Assembly (NCBI GenBank): GCA_038322575.1
Contig: JBBQGB010000003.1
Span: 1-64,000 of the forward strand
From: JACMOY01 sp038322575
GTDB lineage: Bacteria; Actinomycetota; Actinomycetes; Actinomycetales; Angustibacteraceae
Direction of reading: 5' to 3'
DNA: 64,000 bases
Of the stretch, positions 7,673 through 17,950 are shown in pieces (within the stretch, counting starts at the first letter, position 1; every line of letters begins with the position of its first letter). The translations under genes were made by a program, and so were the position numbers. The notes under the pieces were generated by a model that worked only from the letters and a program-made list of their open reading frames with translations, was not told where the DNA came from and searched no databases.

Positions 7673-8854
7673 ATGCGCCTGCCCCTGCTGCACCGCCGCT
7701 CCTCGAAGCCGACCGGCTCCGGGGTCGTCGGGGTGGCCCGCGTGGACGGGCGCACCAAGAACCTCACCACCAGGTTGCAGCCCGGTGACGTCGCGGTCAT
7801 CGACCACCTCGACATCGACACCGTGGCGGCCGAGGCCCTGGTGACCCGCCGTCCGGGCGCGGTCGTCAACGCCGTCGCCAGCACCAGCGGCCGCTACCCG
7901 AACCTCGGCCCGCAGATCCTGCTCGCCGCAGGCATCCCGCTGGTCGACGGCGTCGGCCACGAGGTGATGGTCCGCCTCACCGAGGGCGACGTGGTGCGCC
8001 TGGACGGTGCCGACGTCTACGTCGGCGACGACCTGGTCGGCACCGGCGTCCGGCAGACCGACGAGACGGTCGCCGCGTCGATGGAGCAGGCCCGCGCCGG
8101 GCTGGCCGTCCAGCTCGAGGCGTTCGCGGCCAACACGATGGAGTACCTGCGCAAGGAGCGCGAGCTGCTGCTGGACGGTGTCGGCGTCCCCGACATCCGC
8201 ACCAGGCTCGAGGGGCGCCACGTGCTGGTGGTGGTGCGCGGCTACCACTACAAGGAGGACCTGCAGGCGCTGCGGTCCTACGTCCGCGAGTACCGCCCGG
8301 TGATCATCGGCGTCGACGGCGGCGCGGACGCGGTCCTGGAGGTCGGGCTGACCCCGGCGCTGATCGTCGGCGACATGGACTCGGTGAGCGACCGCGCGCT
8401 GTCCTGCGGCGCCGAGATCGTCGTCCACGCCTACCGCGACGGACGGGCCCCGGGGCTGGAGCGGGTGCAGGCCCTCGGCATCGAGCCGGTCGTGTTCCCC
8501 GCGACCGGCACCAGCGAGGACGTCGCGATGCTGCTCGCCGACGACAAGGGCGCCGAGCTGATCGTGGCGGTCGGCAGCCACGCGACGCTGGTCGAGTTCC
8601 TCGACAAGGGCCGCTCGGGGATGGCCAGCACCTTCCTGACCCGGCTGCGCGTGGGCGGCAAGCTGGTCGACGCCAAGGGCGTGAGCCGGCTGTACCGCGC
8701 CCGGATCTCCAGCGTGCAGCTGGCGGTGCTGCTGCTGTGCGGGCTGTTCGCCGTCGTCGTGGCGCTGTCGGTGACGCCGTCCGGGACGGCGATGCTCGGG
8801 CTGGTCGGCGCACGCTGGGACGACGTGTGGTCGTGGGCGCGAGGGCTGTTCTAG
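7673..8854 (+). CDS. steA: cytokinetic-ring protein SteA
   Basis: 393 residues. The N-terminal 150 residues are followed by a thiamine-pyrophosphokinase-like domain (about 170-330, with GVDGGADAVLEVGL and VGDMDSVSD). A single transmembrane helix (about 345-365, VQLAVLLLCGLFAVVVALSV) lies near the C-terminus. This architecture and its position next to an SteB/MctB gene match SteA of Corynebacterium, which forms a complex with SteB at the septum and influences cell separation. The ATG at 7673 lies 6 bases after the recN stop. Confidence 0.88.
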   Translation: MRLPLLHRRSSKPTGSGVVGVARVDGRTKNLTTRLQPGDVAVIDHLDIDTVAAEALVTRRPGAVVNAVASTSGRYPNLGPQILLAAGIPLVDGVGHEVMVRLTEGDVVRLDGADVYVGDDLVGTGVRQTDETVAASMEQARAGLAVQLEAFAANTMEYLRKERELLLDGVGVPDIRTRLEGRHVLVVVRGYHYKEDLQALRSYVREYRPVIIGVDGGADAVLEVGLTPALIVGDMDSVSDRALSCGAEIVVHAYRDGRAPGLERVQALGIEPVVFPATGTSEDVAMLLADDKGAELIVAVGSHATLVEFLDKGRSGMASTFLTRLRVGGKLVDAKGVSRLYRARISSVQLAVLLLCGLFAVVVALSVTPSGTAMLGLVGARWDDVWSWARGLF

Positions 8855-9814
8855 GTGATCGACTTCCGCTACCACATCGTCTCGATCGTCTCGATCTTCC
8901 TGGCCCTCGCCGTCGGGATCCTGCTCGGCGCCGGGCCCCTGCAGGAGAACCTCGGCACGACACTGACCAACCAGGTCTCGACGCTGCGCCAGGAGAAGTC
9001 CGACCTGCGCACCCAGCTGGACGCGGCCCAGCGTCAGGTCGACGCCGGTGACGCGTTCGCCACGGCGATCACGCCCGACCTGGTGTCCGCCCGCCTGGGC
9101 GGCTACCCCATCGTCGTCGTCGAGCTGCCGGGTGCCGACCCCGACACGGTCAAGGGGCTGACGGCCGTGCTCGCCGAGGCGGGGGGCACCGTCAGCGGGA
9201 CCGTCGGCATCACCTCGGCGTGGACCGACCCGGCCAAGGCGAGCATCCGGGACGAGCTGCTCTCGACCCTGGCGCCCACGGCGGGGGCCTCCGCCAGCCC
9301 AGCGGCTGCGCCCGAGCGGCGGCTGGGCGCGCTGCTCGCCTCGGCGCTGCTGGTGCCCAAGCTCACCGACGTGACCCGACCCGAACCGACCTCCGCCGCG
9401 ACGCTCGCGGCGCTGAAGGCCGCCGACCTGGTCACGTACGACGGCGAGGGGCCCGCCGCGGCCACCCTGGCCGTCGTCGTCGCCCCCGCCCCGGACGCCA
9501 AGGTCACCGACGACCGACGCAAGGCGGACCTGGCCGGGTGGGTGGCCCTCGCCCGCAGCCTGGACGCCGCCGGTCGGGGCAGCGCCGTCGTCGGTGTCCC
9601 CGACAGCGCCGGCACCGGCGGGGTGGTCGCCGCGGTACGGGCCGAGGCGGCCACGGCCACGGTCGTCAGCACCGTCGACGACCTGGGCGCCCCCATGGGG
9701 CTGATCGCCACCGTCTACGCGCTGCGCGAGCAGGCTGCGGGTGCGGCTGGGCAGTACGGAGTGGGGGCGGGTGCCACGGCCGTCCTGCCGGCGTCGACCG
9801 CGACCCGGCCCTGA
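8855..9814 (+). CDS. steB: SteB / MctB-family membrane-anchored protein
   Basis: 319 residues starting with GTG directly after the steA stop codon. A signal-anchor helix (about 8-27, IVSIVSIFLALAVGILLGAG) is followed by a periplasmic coiled coil (about 35-70) and a large extracytoplasmic domain. The family (DUF3186) includes mycobacterial MctB, linked to copper resistance and outer-membrane function, and corynebacterial SteB, partner of SteA. Gene order favours the SteB role. The C-terminus lacks any metal-binding cluster. Confidence 0.85.
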   Translation: MIDFRYHIVSIVSIFLALAVGILLGAGPLQENLGTTLTNQVSTLRQEKSDLRTQLDAAQRQVDAGDAFATAITPDLVSARLGGYPIVVVELPGADPDTVKGLTAVLAEAGGTVSGTVGITSAWTDPAKASIRDELLSTLAPTAGASASPAAAPERRLGALLASALLVPKLTDVTRPEPTSAATLAALKAADLVTYDGEGPAAATLAVVVAPAPDAKVTDDRRKADLAGWVALARSLDAAGRGSAVVGVPDSAGTGGVVAAVRAEAATATVVSTVDDLGAPMGLIATVYALREQAAGAAGQYGVGAGATAVLPASTATRP

Positions 9815-9817
9815 GGC

Positions 9818-10675
9818 GTGCCGATCCACGCCGTGGGCGCCGGCCTCGCCAGCGCCGGCGCGGCGGGCCTGGCCGCCCGAGGCTGCGCGCTGCTGCTGTC
9901 GCAGCGTCCTCCCGGCGGCGCCGACCCCTGGGCGCGCACCAACCACCGGGGTGAGCCGGTCACCCTGCTCGAGGGCCCGGCGCTGGCTGCGGGTGCCCTC
10001 GCGGCGCTGCTCGTGCCCGTGGGGCCCGGTCGCGCGCGCGCGGGTGCGGCGCTCGCCGTCGCCGGGGCCGCTGCTCTGGGTGCCTACGACGACCTGGCCG
10101 GCGACGCCGGCAGCAAGGGCCTGCGCGGGCACCTGACCGCGCTGCGCCGCGGGCAGGTGACCACGGGCGCGGTCAAGGTCGTCGGCCTGGCGCTGACCGG
10201 TCTGGCCGCCGCCGCGCTGGCCCGACCCGGTGACCCGCGGCGCGGCCGAGCCGCACGGGTGCTGGACCCGCTCGTCGGCGGCGTCGTCGTCGCGGGGACG
10301 GCGAACCTGGTCAACCTGCTCGACCTGCGGCCGGGGCGGGCCCTGAAGGCGGTGCTGCTGCTGACGGTGCCACTGAGCGCGTCAGCGGGGTGGCCGCTGG
10401 CCGCGGTCGCCGGCGGGGCGGCGTCCGGTCTGCTGCGCGACGACCTCGCCGAGCGCAGCATGCTCGGTGACACCGGGGCCAACGCGGTCGGTGCGCTGGT
10501 GGGGGTCGCCGCCGTCGCCGGGGCCGGTCCGCGCGGACGGTGGGCGGCGGCGGCCGGCCTCGTCGCGCTGACGCTGGCCAGCGAGCGGGTCAGCTTCAGC
10601 GCCGTCATCGACCGCACGCCCGGCCTGCGCGAGCTCGACCGGGCCGGCCGCCGCCCGGCCCGACCCGACCGGTGA
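9818..10675 (+). CDS. MraY/WecA-family phosphoglycosyltransferase-like membrane protein
   Basis: 285 residues, highly hydrophobic with about eight predicted membrane helices. NLVNLLDLRPGRALK (about 163-177) corresponds to the N-x-x-N-x-x-D motif, and AERSMLGDTGANAVGALVG (about 210) to the G-D-x-G-(A/S)-x-x-x-G loop of polyprenyl-phosphate N-acetylhexosamine-1-phosphate transferases. It is shorter than MraY (about 350) and lacks part of the N-terminal helices, so the substrate is uncertain. It sits next to MurJ-like and glycosyltransferase genes, which supports a cell-envelope glycan role. Confidence 0.75.
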   Translation: MPIHAVGAGLASAGAAGLAARGCALLLSQRPPGGADPWARTNHRGEPVTLLEGPALAAGALAALLVPVGPGRARAGAALAVAGAAALGAYDDLAGDAGSKGLRGHLTALRRGQVTTGAVKVVGLALTGLAAAALARPGDPRRGRAARVLDPLVGGVVVAGTANLVNLLDLRPGRALKAVLLLTVPLSASAGWPLAAVAGGAASGLLRDDLAERSMLGDTGANAVGALVGVAAVAGAGPRGRWAAAAGLVALTLASERVSFSAVIDRTPGLRELDRAGRRPARPDR

Positions 10676-12324
10676 CCGCCCGCCGAGCCCTCCCGGGCCT
10701 GGCCGGTGCCGCCGGGCTGATCGCCGTCCTGACGCTGCTGTCGCGGGTGGTCGGCTTCGGTCGGTGGTTCGTCTTCGCCGCGGCCGTCGGGTCGACCTGC
10801 ACGGGCACCGCGTACCAGGCGGCGAACACCGTCCCGAACGTGCTGTTCGAGGTGGTGGCCGGCGGGGCGCTCGCGGCGTCGGTGGTCCCGCTGCTGTCCG
10901 GTCCGATCCTGTCCGGGCGGCTGCTCGTCGGCGACCGCGCGGTCGCCGACCGGACGGCGTCCGGCCTGCTGACCTGGGTCGTGCTGGCCCTGGTGCCCCT
11001 CGCCGTCCTGCTCGCGGCGCTGGCGGGCCCCGTCGCGGCCCTGCTCGGGCGGGCCGGGTGCCCCGGGCAGGACGAGCAGACCGCGCGGATGCTCGTGGTC
11101 TTCGCCCCCCAGGTCGTGCTCTACGGCATCGGGGTCGTGCTCAGCGGGGTGCTGCAGGCCCACCGCCGGTTCGTCGCACCAGCCCTCGCGCCGCTGCTGT
11201 CGAGCCTGGTCGTGGTCGGGGCGTACGCCGCCTACGGGCACCTCGCCCAGGGCCGACAGGGCACCGACTGGGTGCCGGGCCGCGGCACCGAGCTGGTGCT
11301 CTCGCTCGGCACCACGCTGGGCGTCGCGGTCCTGAGCCTGCCGCTGCTGGTGCCCACCCACCGCGCCGGTGTTCGCCTTCGGCCGACGCTGCGGCTGCCG
11401 CCGGGGGTGGCAGCCCGCGCCCGGCGGCTGGCGCTGGCGGGGCTGGCCGGGCTCCTCGCCCAGCAGGTCGTGGTGCTCACGGTGCTGCTGCTGACCACCC
11501 GCCGCGGCGCCGGCACGATCAACGTCTACACCTACGTCCAGGCCGTCTACCTGCTGCCGTACGCCGTGCTGGCCGTGCCCATCGCGACCGCGGCGTTCCC
11601 GCAGCTGTCCGAGCGGGCTGCCGCGGCTGACGCGGTGGGCTACGCCGCGACGCTCTCGCGCTCGACCCGGCTGGTCGTCCTGGCCGCCGCGGCCGGTGCG
11701 GCCGTGCTGGTCGCCACAGCGCCGGCCGTCGCTCAGGTGTTCACCGCGGTCGACGCCAGCAGGTCCGGCGGCCCGGGCGCCGCGGCGCTCGCGGGCTTCG
11801 CCGACGCGCTCACGGCCTTCGCCCCCGGGCTGGTGGGCCTGGCACTGGTCGCCCACCTGGGCCGCGGGCTGTTCGCCGCCGGGTCGGTCCGCTGGGCCGC
11901 GGTGAGCACCGCGGGCGGCTGGTTGCTCGCCGCCGCGCTGTCGGTCGTCCTCGTGGGGGCGTTCACCGACGGCGCCGCGGCGGCGCTGCTCGCGCTCGGC
12001 GTCGCCAGCAGCATCGGCATGACGGCGGCCGGCGCTGCGCTGCTGGTCGGCGCCGGGCGGCTGCGGGTCGGCGGTGTGCGACCCGACGGTGCCCGGCGGG
12101 GGGTGCCGCGGGCGCTGGTCACGGCGCTGGTGGCCGGGTCGGTCGCCGCGGTGGCCGGCCGGTGGGTCACCGACGCGCTGCTCACCGGGCCCTCGGTCCC
12201 GTCCGCTCTGGTGGCCGGCGTCACGGGTGCCGTCGCGGCCGCTGCGCTGCTCGGCGCAGGTGGCGCGCTGGCCGGCGGCGAGGACCTGCGTGCGGTCGCT
12301 GCGCGACGTACGGTGCGGCGATGA
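10672..12324 (+). CDS. murJ: MurJ-like lipid flippase
   Basis: 550 residues with about 14 transmembrane helices. The N-terminal LLSRVVGFGRWFVFAAAVG and the following TAYQAANTVPNVLFEVVAGGAL match the MviN/MurJ signature. It would flip lipid-linked peptidoglycan precursor or a related glycolipid. GTG 10672 is chosen because it overlaps the previous stop (GTGA) and starts just before the first helix. Actinomycetes often have a main MurJ near the chromosome origin and additional paralogues, so this may be the secondary copy. Confidence 0.82.
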   Translation: MTARRALPGLAGAAGLIAVLTLLSRVVGFGRWFVFAAAVGSTCTGTAYQAANTVPNVLFEVVAGGALAASVVPLLSGPILSGRLLVGDRAVADRTASGLLTWVVLALVPLAVLLAALAGPVAALLGRAGCPGQDEQTARMLVVFAPQVVLYGIGVVLSGVLQAHRRFVAPALAPLLSSLVVVGAYAAYGHLAQGRQGTDWVPGRGTELVLSLGTTLGVAVLSLPLLVPTHRAGVRLRPTLRLPPGVAARARRLALAGLAGLLAQQVVVLTVLLLTTRRGAGTINVYTYVQAVYLLPYAVLAVPIATAAFPQLSERAAAADAVGYAATLSRSTRLVVLAAAAGAAVLVATAPAVAQVFTAVDASRSGGPGAAALAGFADALTAFAPGLVGLALVAHLGRGLFAAGSVRWAAVSTAGGWLLAAALSVVLVGAFTDGAAAALLALGVASSIGMTAAGAALLVGAGRLRVGGVRPDGARRGVPRALVTALVAGSVAAVAGRWVTDALLTGPSVPSALVAGVTGAVAAAALLGAGGALAGGEDLRAVAARRTVRR

Positions 12325-13436
12325 GGGTGCTGCTGGTGCTCGGCACCAGCACCGGCGGTATCGGCCAGCACGTCCGCTCGCTGGCCGCCGGCCTCGTCGC
12401 GGCCGGGGACGACGTGGTCGTCGCCGGGCCCGCGGCCACCGGTCTGGCGTTCGGCTTCGACGGGGTGGGTGCCTCGTTCGAGGTGGTCGACGTCGGGACG
12501 ACGCCCCGCCCGCGGCGCGACCTGCTGGCCGCGCACCGGTTGCGGCAGCTCGCGGAAGGCCGCGACGTCGTGCACGCGCACGGGCTGCGCGCCGGCTTCG
12601 TCGCCGTGCTCGCGCTGCGCCTGGCCAGCCCGCGCCCGGGCCTGGTGGTCACCTGGCACAACGCGGTGCTGGGCCGTGGGCCGCGGCGACGGCTGCTGGT
12701 CGCCCTCGAGCGGGTGGTGGCGCGAGGCGCCGACGTGACCCTCGGGGCGTCCACCGACCTCGTCGAGCGGGCCGCCGGCCTGGGCGCCCGCGACGCGCGC
12801 CTGGGTCCGGTCGCTGCGCCGCCCCTGCCCGCCGCCGTCCGCACCAGGGACGACGTCCGGGCCGAGCTGCTGCGCGCCGCGGCCGTCGACGACCCGGCGA
12901 CCCCGGTGCTGCTGGCCGTCGGTCGGCTCGCCGAGCAGAAGGACTACCCCACCCTGCTCACCGCGCTCGGGCGCGACTGGCCGGACGGCGTCCGGCGACC
13001 GCTGCTCGTCATCGCCGGCGACGGGCCGCTGCGCGAGGCGCTGCAGGCCGGCGTCCGCGAGCACCACCTGCCGGTGCTGCTGCTCGGCCAGCGCACCGAC
13101 GTCGCCGACCTGCTCGCGGCCGCCGACGTGTACGTGCTCGCGAGTCGTTGGGAGGCAAGGGCTCTGGTCGTCCAGGAAGCCGCCCGCGCGGGCGTGGCGA
13201 TCGTCGCGACGGACGTCGGGGGAGTGCCCGACCTGGTCGACGGAGCCGCCGAGCTCGTGCCCGCGGGCGACCCAGCGGCGCTCGCTGCCGCCCTGGCGGG
13301 GGTGGTGAGCGACCCGCAGTGGCGCGAGCGGCTCGGCCTCGCCGCTCGGCAGCGGTCGCGGCTGTGGCCGGACGAGGCGGCCACGACACGTCAGGTGCGA
13401 GCCGTCTACGCCGGTCTCGCTCCGGGTCGCGGCTGA
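12321..13436 (+). CDS. GT4-family glycosyltransferase
   Basis: 371 residues with a GT-B double Rossmann layout: N-terminal GTSTGGIGQHVRSLAAGL, and C-terminal LLAVGRLAEQKDYPTLL (about 198), VIAGDGPLREAL, and ASRWEARALVVQEAARAG with the catalytic E-x7-E region. The latter motif places it in family GT4 (sugar nucleotide donors, retaining). It starts within the murJ stop (ATGA). Acceptor and donor are unknown; neighbours suggest an envelope glycan or glycolipid. Confidence 0.85.
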   Translation: MRVLLVLGTSTGGIGQHVRSLAAGLVAAGDDVVVAGPAATGLAFGFDGVGASFEVVDVGTTPRPRRDLLAAHRLRQLAEGRDVVHAHGLRAGFVAVLALRLASPRPGLVVTWHNAVLGRGPRRRLLVALERVVARGADVTLGASTDLVERAAGLGARDARLGPVAAPPLPAAVRTRDDVRAELLRAAAVDDPATPVLLAVGRLAEQKDYPTLLTALGRDWPDGVRRPLLVIAGDGPLREALQAGVREHHLPVLLLGQRTDVADLLAAADVYVLASRWEARALVVQEAARAGVAIVATDVGGVPDLVDGAAELVPAGDPAALAAALAGVVSDPQWRERLGLAARQRSRLWPDEAATTRQVRAVYAGLAPGRG

Positions 13437-13442
13437 TAGCCT
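13437..13442 (+). promoter_or_regulatory. -10 hexamer TAGCCT for leaderless pyrG
   Basis: TAGCCT overlaps the TGATAG end of the glycosyltransferase gene and lies 8 bases in front of the pyrG GTG. No ribosome-binding site is present, which fits a leaderless transcript. Confidence 0.5.
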
Positions 13443-13450
13443 GGCTCTCC

Positions 13451-15168
<1,718 letters not shown>

Positions 15169-15172
<4 letters not shown>

Positions 15173-15801
15173 GCCCGGACCTGCGCGACACCGTCGGCAG
15201 CAAGCCGGTGCGGGCCTCGGGGACGTCGTTCGTGGGGAAGATCTGGGACGTCGTGAGTGAGGACGTCGACCTCGGCGCCGCGGGCGTCGTCACCCGAGAG
15301 TTCATCCGGCATCCCGGTGCGGTCGGGGTGCTCGCGCTGGACGACGAGGGCCGGGTGCCGCTGGTGCACCAGTACCGCCACCCCGTCGGCATGTCGATGT
15401 GGGAGCTGCCGGCGGGTCTGCTCGACGTCCCCGGCGAACCGCCCCAGCTCGCCGCCGCTCGGGAGCTGGCCGAGGAGGCGGACCTGCGCGCCGGCCGGTG
15501 GGACCTGCTGCTGGACTGGATGCTCTCGCCGGGTGGCACGTCCGAGGCCTTCCGGCTGTTCCTGGCCCGCGAGCTCAGCCCGGTGCCCGAGGCACAGCGG
15601 CATGAGCGGTCCGACGAGGAGCTGGACATGCCGACCCGCTGGTTCGACCTCGACGAGGTGCACGCCGCCGTGCTCGACGGACGGCTGCACAACCCCTCGC
15701 TCGTGGTCGGGGTGCTGGCCGCCCACGCCGCCCGCGCGCAGGGGTGGGCGACGCTGCGACCGGCCGACGCCCCCTGGCCCGAGCACCCCTCCTACCGCTA
15801 A
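15169..15801 (+). CDS. NUDIX hydrolase, ADP-ribose pyrophosphatase type
   Basis: 210 residues. The Nudix box is GLLDVPGEPPQLAAARELAE followed by EADL (about 84-107), with the REx2EE catalytic core. The upstream ELPAG motif is typical of ADP-ribose pyrophosphatases. It is translationally coupled to pyrG, the usual actinobacterial neighbour. In many relatives xerD, parA and scpA/scpB follow; here they do not, so the conserved cluster is broken immediately after this gene. Confidence 0.9.
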
Positions 15802-15804
15802 CCG

Positions 15805-17184
15805 TCAGCCGGCGTGCTGGAGCAGGACCTCGAGGGTCCACTCCTCGAGCCAGGAGGAATCGACTCTGTAGGGACCGGGTCGGCCCCGCGGTAGGGGCGT
15901 GCGTGTCGGTGGTGCGGTGGAGTCGTACGTGGCGCCGGTCGGGGTGGTCAGCGTCACGGTGTGCGTGGCTCCGTCGCCCGAGGTGGTGGTCGCGGCCCAC
16001 CCGGGCGCGGCCTTGGCCCGGTTGCACGCCTCGCACAGCCCCTGGGCGTTCTCCGCGGTGGTCGGCCCGCCGTCGGCGTGCGCGCGGACGTGGTCGACGT
16101 GACGGATCGGGGCGTCGCACCAGGGGGTGCGGCAGGTGCGGTCGCGCAGCCGGATGAGCTCGGCCAGCGCCGGCGGGAAGCACCGCGACCTCGAGTCCAT
16201 CGCGACCAGCGCCCCGCTGGCCGGTTTCGCGTACAACCGGCGGATAGCCACCTGGGCGTCCGGGGCGGCGCCAGCCAGCTGACGGGCCAGGCCACCGGGC
16301 ACCACCCCGTACCCCTGCACCGCGGCGGTGTCCGGGCTCGGGCCCCGGCCGAGCGTGACCTCATCGGAAACCACCACGTTCACCGTCACCGGCACCCGCG
16401 GCGCGCCGCCGTCGGGTTGGCCGAGCAGGCGGGTGGCCAGGGTGTCGGCCATCACCTGACCCCGGCCCCGCTCATCACCGGCGGCGCGGGCGGTGTCGGC
16501 GGCGCGGGTCAGCTCGGCGAACACCCCCACCCCGGTCACCACGGGCAGCAGGGCGGTCAGGTACGTCATGCAGTCCGGCGCCGGGCGAAGCGACACCGAC
16601 CGCTCACCCTCGGCCCGCCGGCGCCGGGCGACCACCGAGGCCGGGTCGAGCCGGTACGCCAGCCGGCGCAGCTCCCCGATGAGCTCACGCTCACCCCACC
16701 GCGCCCACACCTCGGGCTGGGAGCCGAGCTCACGGTCGACCTCGGCCCGGTGCTCCCGCGACAGGCACGCCGTCTCACGGGCCACCACGGTCGCCCGCCA
16801 CTCACTGACCAACCCCGCCCGCAACGCCCTCAGGGTGGACGGCAGCTCACGAGTCAGCACTCGCGCCAAACCCAGGTGTCGCTCACCTCGGTGGTGGGAC
16901 TCACGGCGAGCGAGCGCCACCTGCAGGCCCACCCCCAACCCCTGCCGATCGGCCGGAACCCCCGCCGCAGCATGAGCGGCCCGCACCGAGGTATCCAGCG
17001 CCGCCGCAGCCATGACCTGCGCCCCCTCGACCCGACACTTCAGCGTCTCCAGCTCGCCCACCAACGCGACCAGGTCGGCATCCGGCACCCCACCGGCGTC
17101 CAGGCCACCCAGCTCGGCACCCAGCAGGGCGACGCGCGCACGCACGGACCACACGGCGTTGCAGGGTGTCAGTGAGTCGAACAT
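15805..17184 (-). CDS. 13E12-repeat/DUF222 family HNH endonuclease-domain protein
   Basis: 459 residues. The N-terminal DUF222 region is helical and Arg/Ala-rich. The C-terminal HNH domain (about 345-396) contains CRTPWCDAPIRHVDHVRAHA, then GLCEACNRAKAAPGW, giving two Cys pairs and the catalytic HVDH. This is the actinobacterial 13E12 family, whose M. tuberculosis members are LexA-regulated and flank phage insertion sites. Biological role is unknown. ATG 17184 is chosen because a TTGCCA/TAGAAT promoter places transcription start at this codon and an SOS box covers it. Its single-gene location breaks a conserved cluster, suggesting mobility. Confidence 0.88.
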   Translation of the reverse strand: MFDSLTPCNAVWSVRARVALLGAELGGLDAGGVPDADLVALVGELETLKCRVEGAQVMAAAALDTSVRAAHAAAGVPADRQGLGVGLQVALARRESHHRGERHLGLARVLTRELPSTLRALRAGLVSEWRATVVARETACLSREHRAEVDRELGSQPEVWARWGERELIGELRRLAYRLDPASVVARRRRAEGERSVSLRPAPDCMTYLTALLPVVTGVGVFAELTRAADTARAAGDERGRGQVMADTLATRLLGQPDGGAPRVPVTVNVVVSDEVTLGRGPSPDTAAVQGYGVVPGGLARQLAGAAPDAQVAIRRLYAKPASGALVAMDSRSRCFPPALAELIRLRDRTCRTPWCDAPIRHVDHVRAHADGGPTTAENAQGLCEACNRAKAAPGWAATTTSGDGATHTVTLTTPTGATYDSTAPPTRTPLPRGRPGPYRVDSSWLEEWTLEVLLQHAG

Positions 17185-17192
17185 GTGTTCTA
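17177..17192 (-). promoter_or_regulatory. LexA (SOS) box over start codon of HNH gene
   Basis: TCGAACATGTGTTCTA matches the mycobacterial/Bacillus SOS consensus CGAACRNRYGTTYG in all but one base. It spans the predicted transcription start and the ATG of the 13E12-type gene, so LexA binding would block RNA polymerase. Confidence 0.8.
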
Positions 17193-17220
17193 TTCTAGCC
17201 CGAGCCCGCCCGTCTGGCAA
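17192..17220 (-). promoter_or_regulatory. sigma-70-type promoter of HNH gene (leaderless)
   Basis: Read on the minus strand, TTGCCA (17220-17215), a 17-base spacer and TAGAAT (17197-17192) form a near-consensus promoter. TAGAAT ends 7 bases before the ATG, placing the transcription start at the start codon. Confidence 0.7.
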
Positions 17221-17434
17221 GGCCCTGCACAGGCGTTCCGACTCGCCCGTCTGGACGTGTCGTCCTGCACCAGGTCCATCGCAGTCCGCACTGGCGATGA
17301 CCACCTGGAGGGTCAGCCGTTGGCTCGTGCACCACGCCGACGCGCAGCATCCTGGGTCGCGTCGTCGTCCACGGTCTGCCTCCACGATCGACCCAGGCGA
17401 CCTGACCCTGAACGGGGAGGCCGTGTCGCCGAGC

Positions 17435-17918
17435 TCACCCGCGGTCGAGCCCCCTCAGCATCGCGACGCCGAACCAGCCTCGTCCTGCGCCGGCCACCCG
17501 GAACCCGCACTTCATGTACAGGTGCAGTGCGGCCGTGTTGCGCAGGTGCACGTTGAGGACGAGGGCGTCGACGTCCCGCGCCGTTGCCCTGCCGATCAGG
17601 GAATCAAGCAGCGCGGTGCCGATGCCGCGGTTGCGGCTGCCTGGTTCCAGTGCCATGCAGACCTCGGCGGCCGACGGCCGCGCCGGGACCAGTGGCGCGC
17701 CGTCGAACATCAACCAGGCTGCACCGAGCTGTCGGCCTGAAGCGGACATGGCGACGAGCGCGTCCGAGACTGTCATGAGGGAGCAGCTCTGCGACGTCCT
17801 GCGCGTCGACCGCTGGTAGCGGGCGGTCCTCCAAGGTCGCGGCGTGACGCGCCATCTCACGCAGGAATCCGGCTGCGGACGGCGGCGCGATGTCGACGCT
17901 GAACGGTGAGGTTGCCAT
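17435..17918 (-). pseudogene. GNAT acetyltransferase, frameshifted
   Basis: Two overlapping minus-strand frames together read as one GNAT protein. The first runs from ATG 17918 (MATSPFSVDIAPPSAAGFLR, then EMARHAATLEDRP). The second supplies the acetyl-CoA-binding core, ALEPGSRNRGIGTALLDSLI, and the C-terminal HLYMKCGFR. The switch falls at about 17760-17800. A single indel would restore a roughly 160-residue enzyme. It may be a pseudogene or a sequencing error. The 250 bases between it and the HNH gene contain nothing I recognise. Confidence 0.6.
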
Positions 17919-17950
17919 CCAAGGAGTCTGCCCGGGTACGAGCCGACGAC

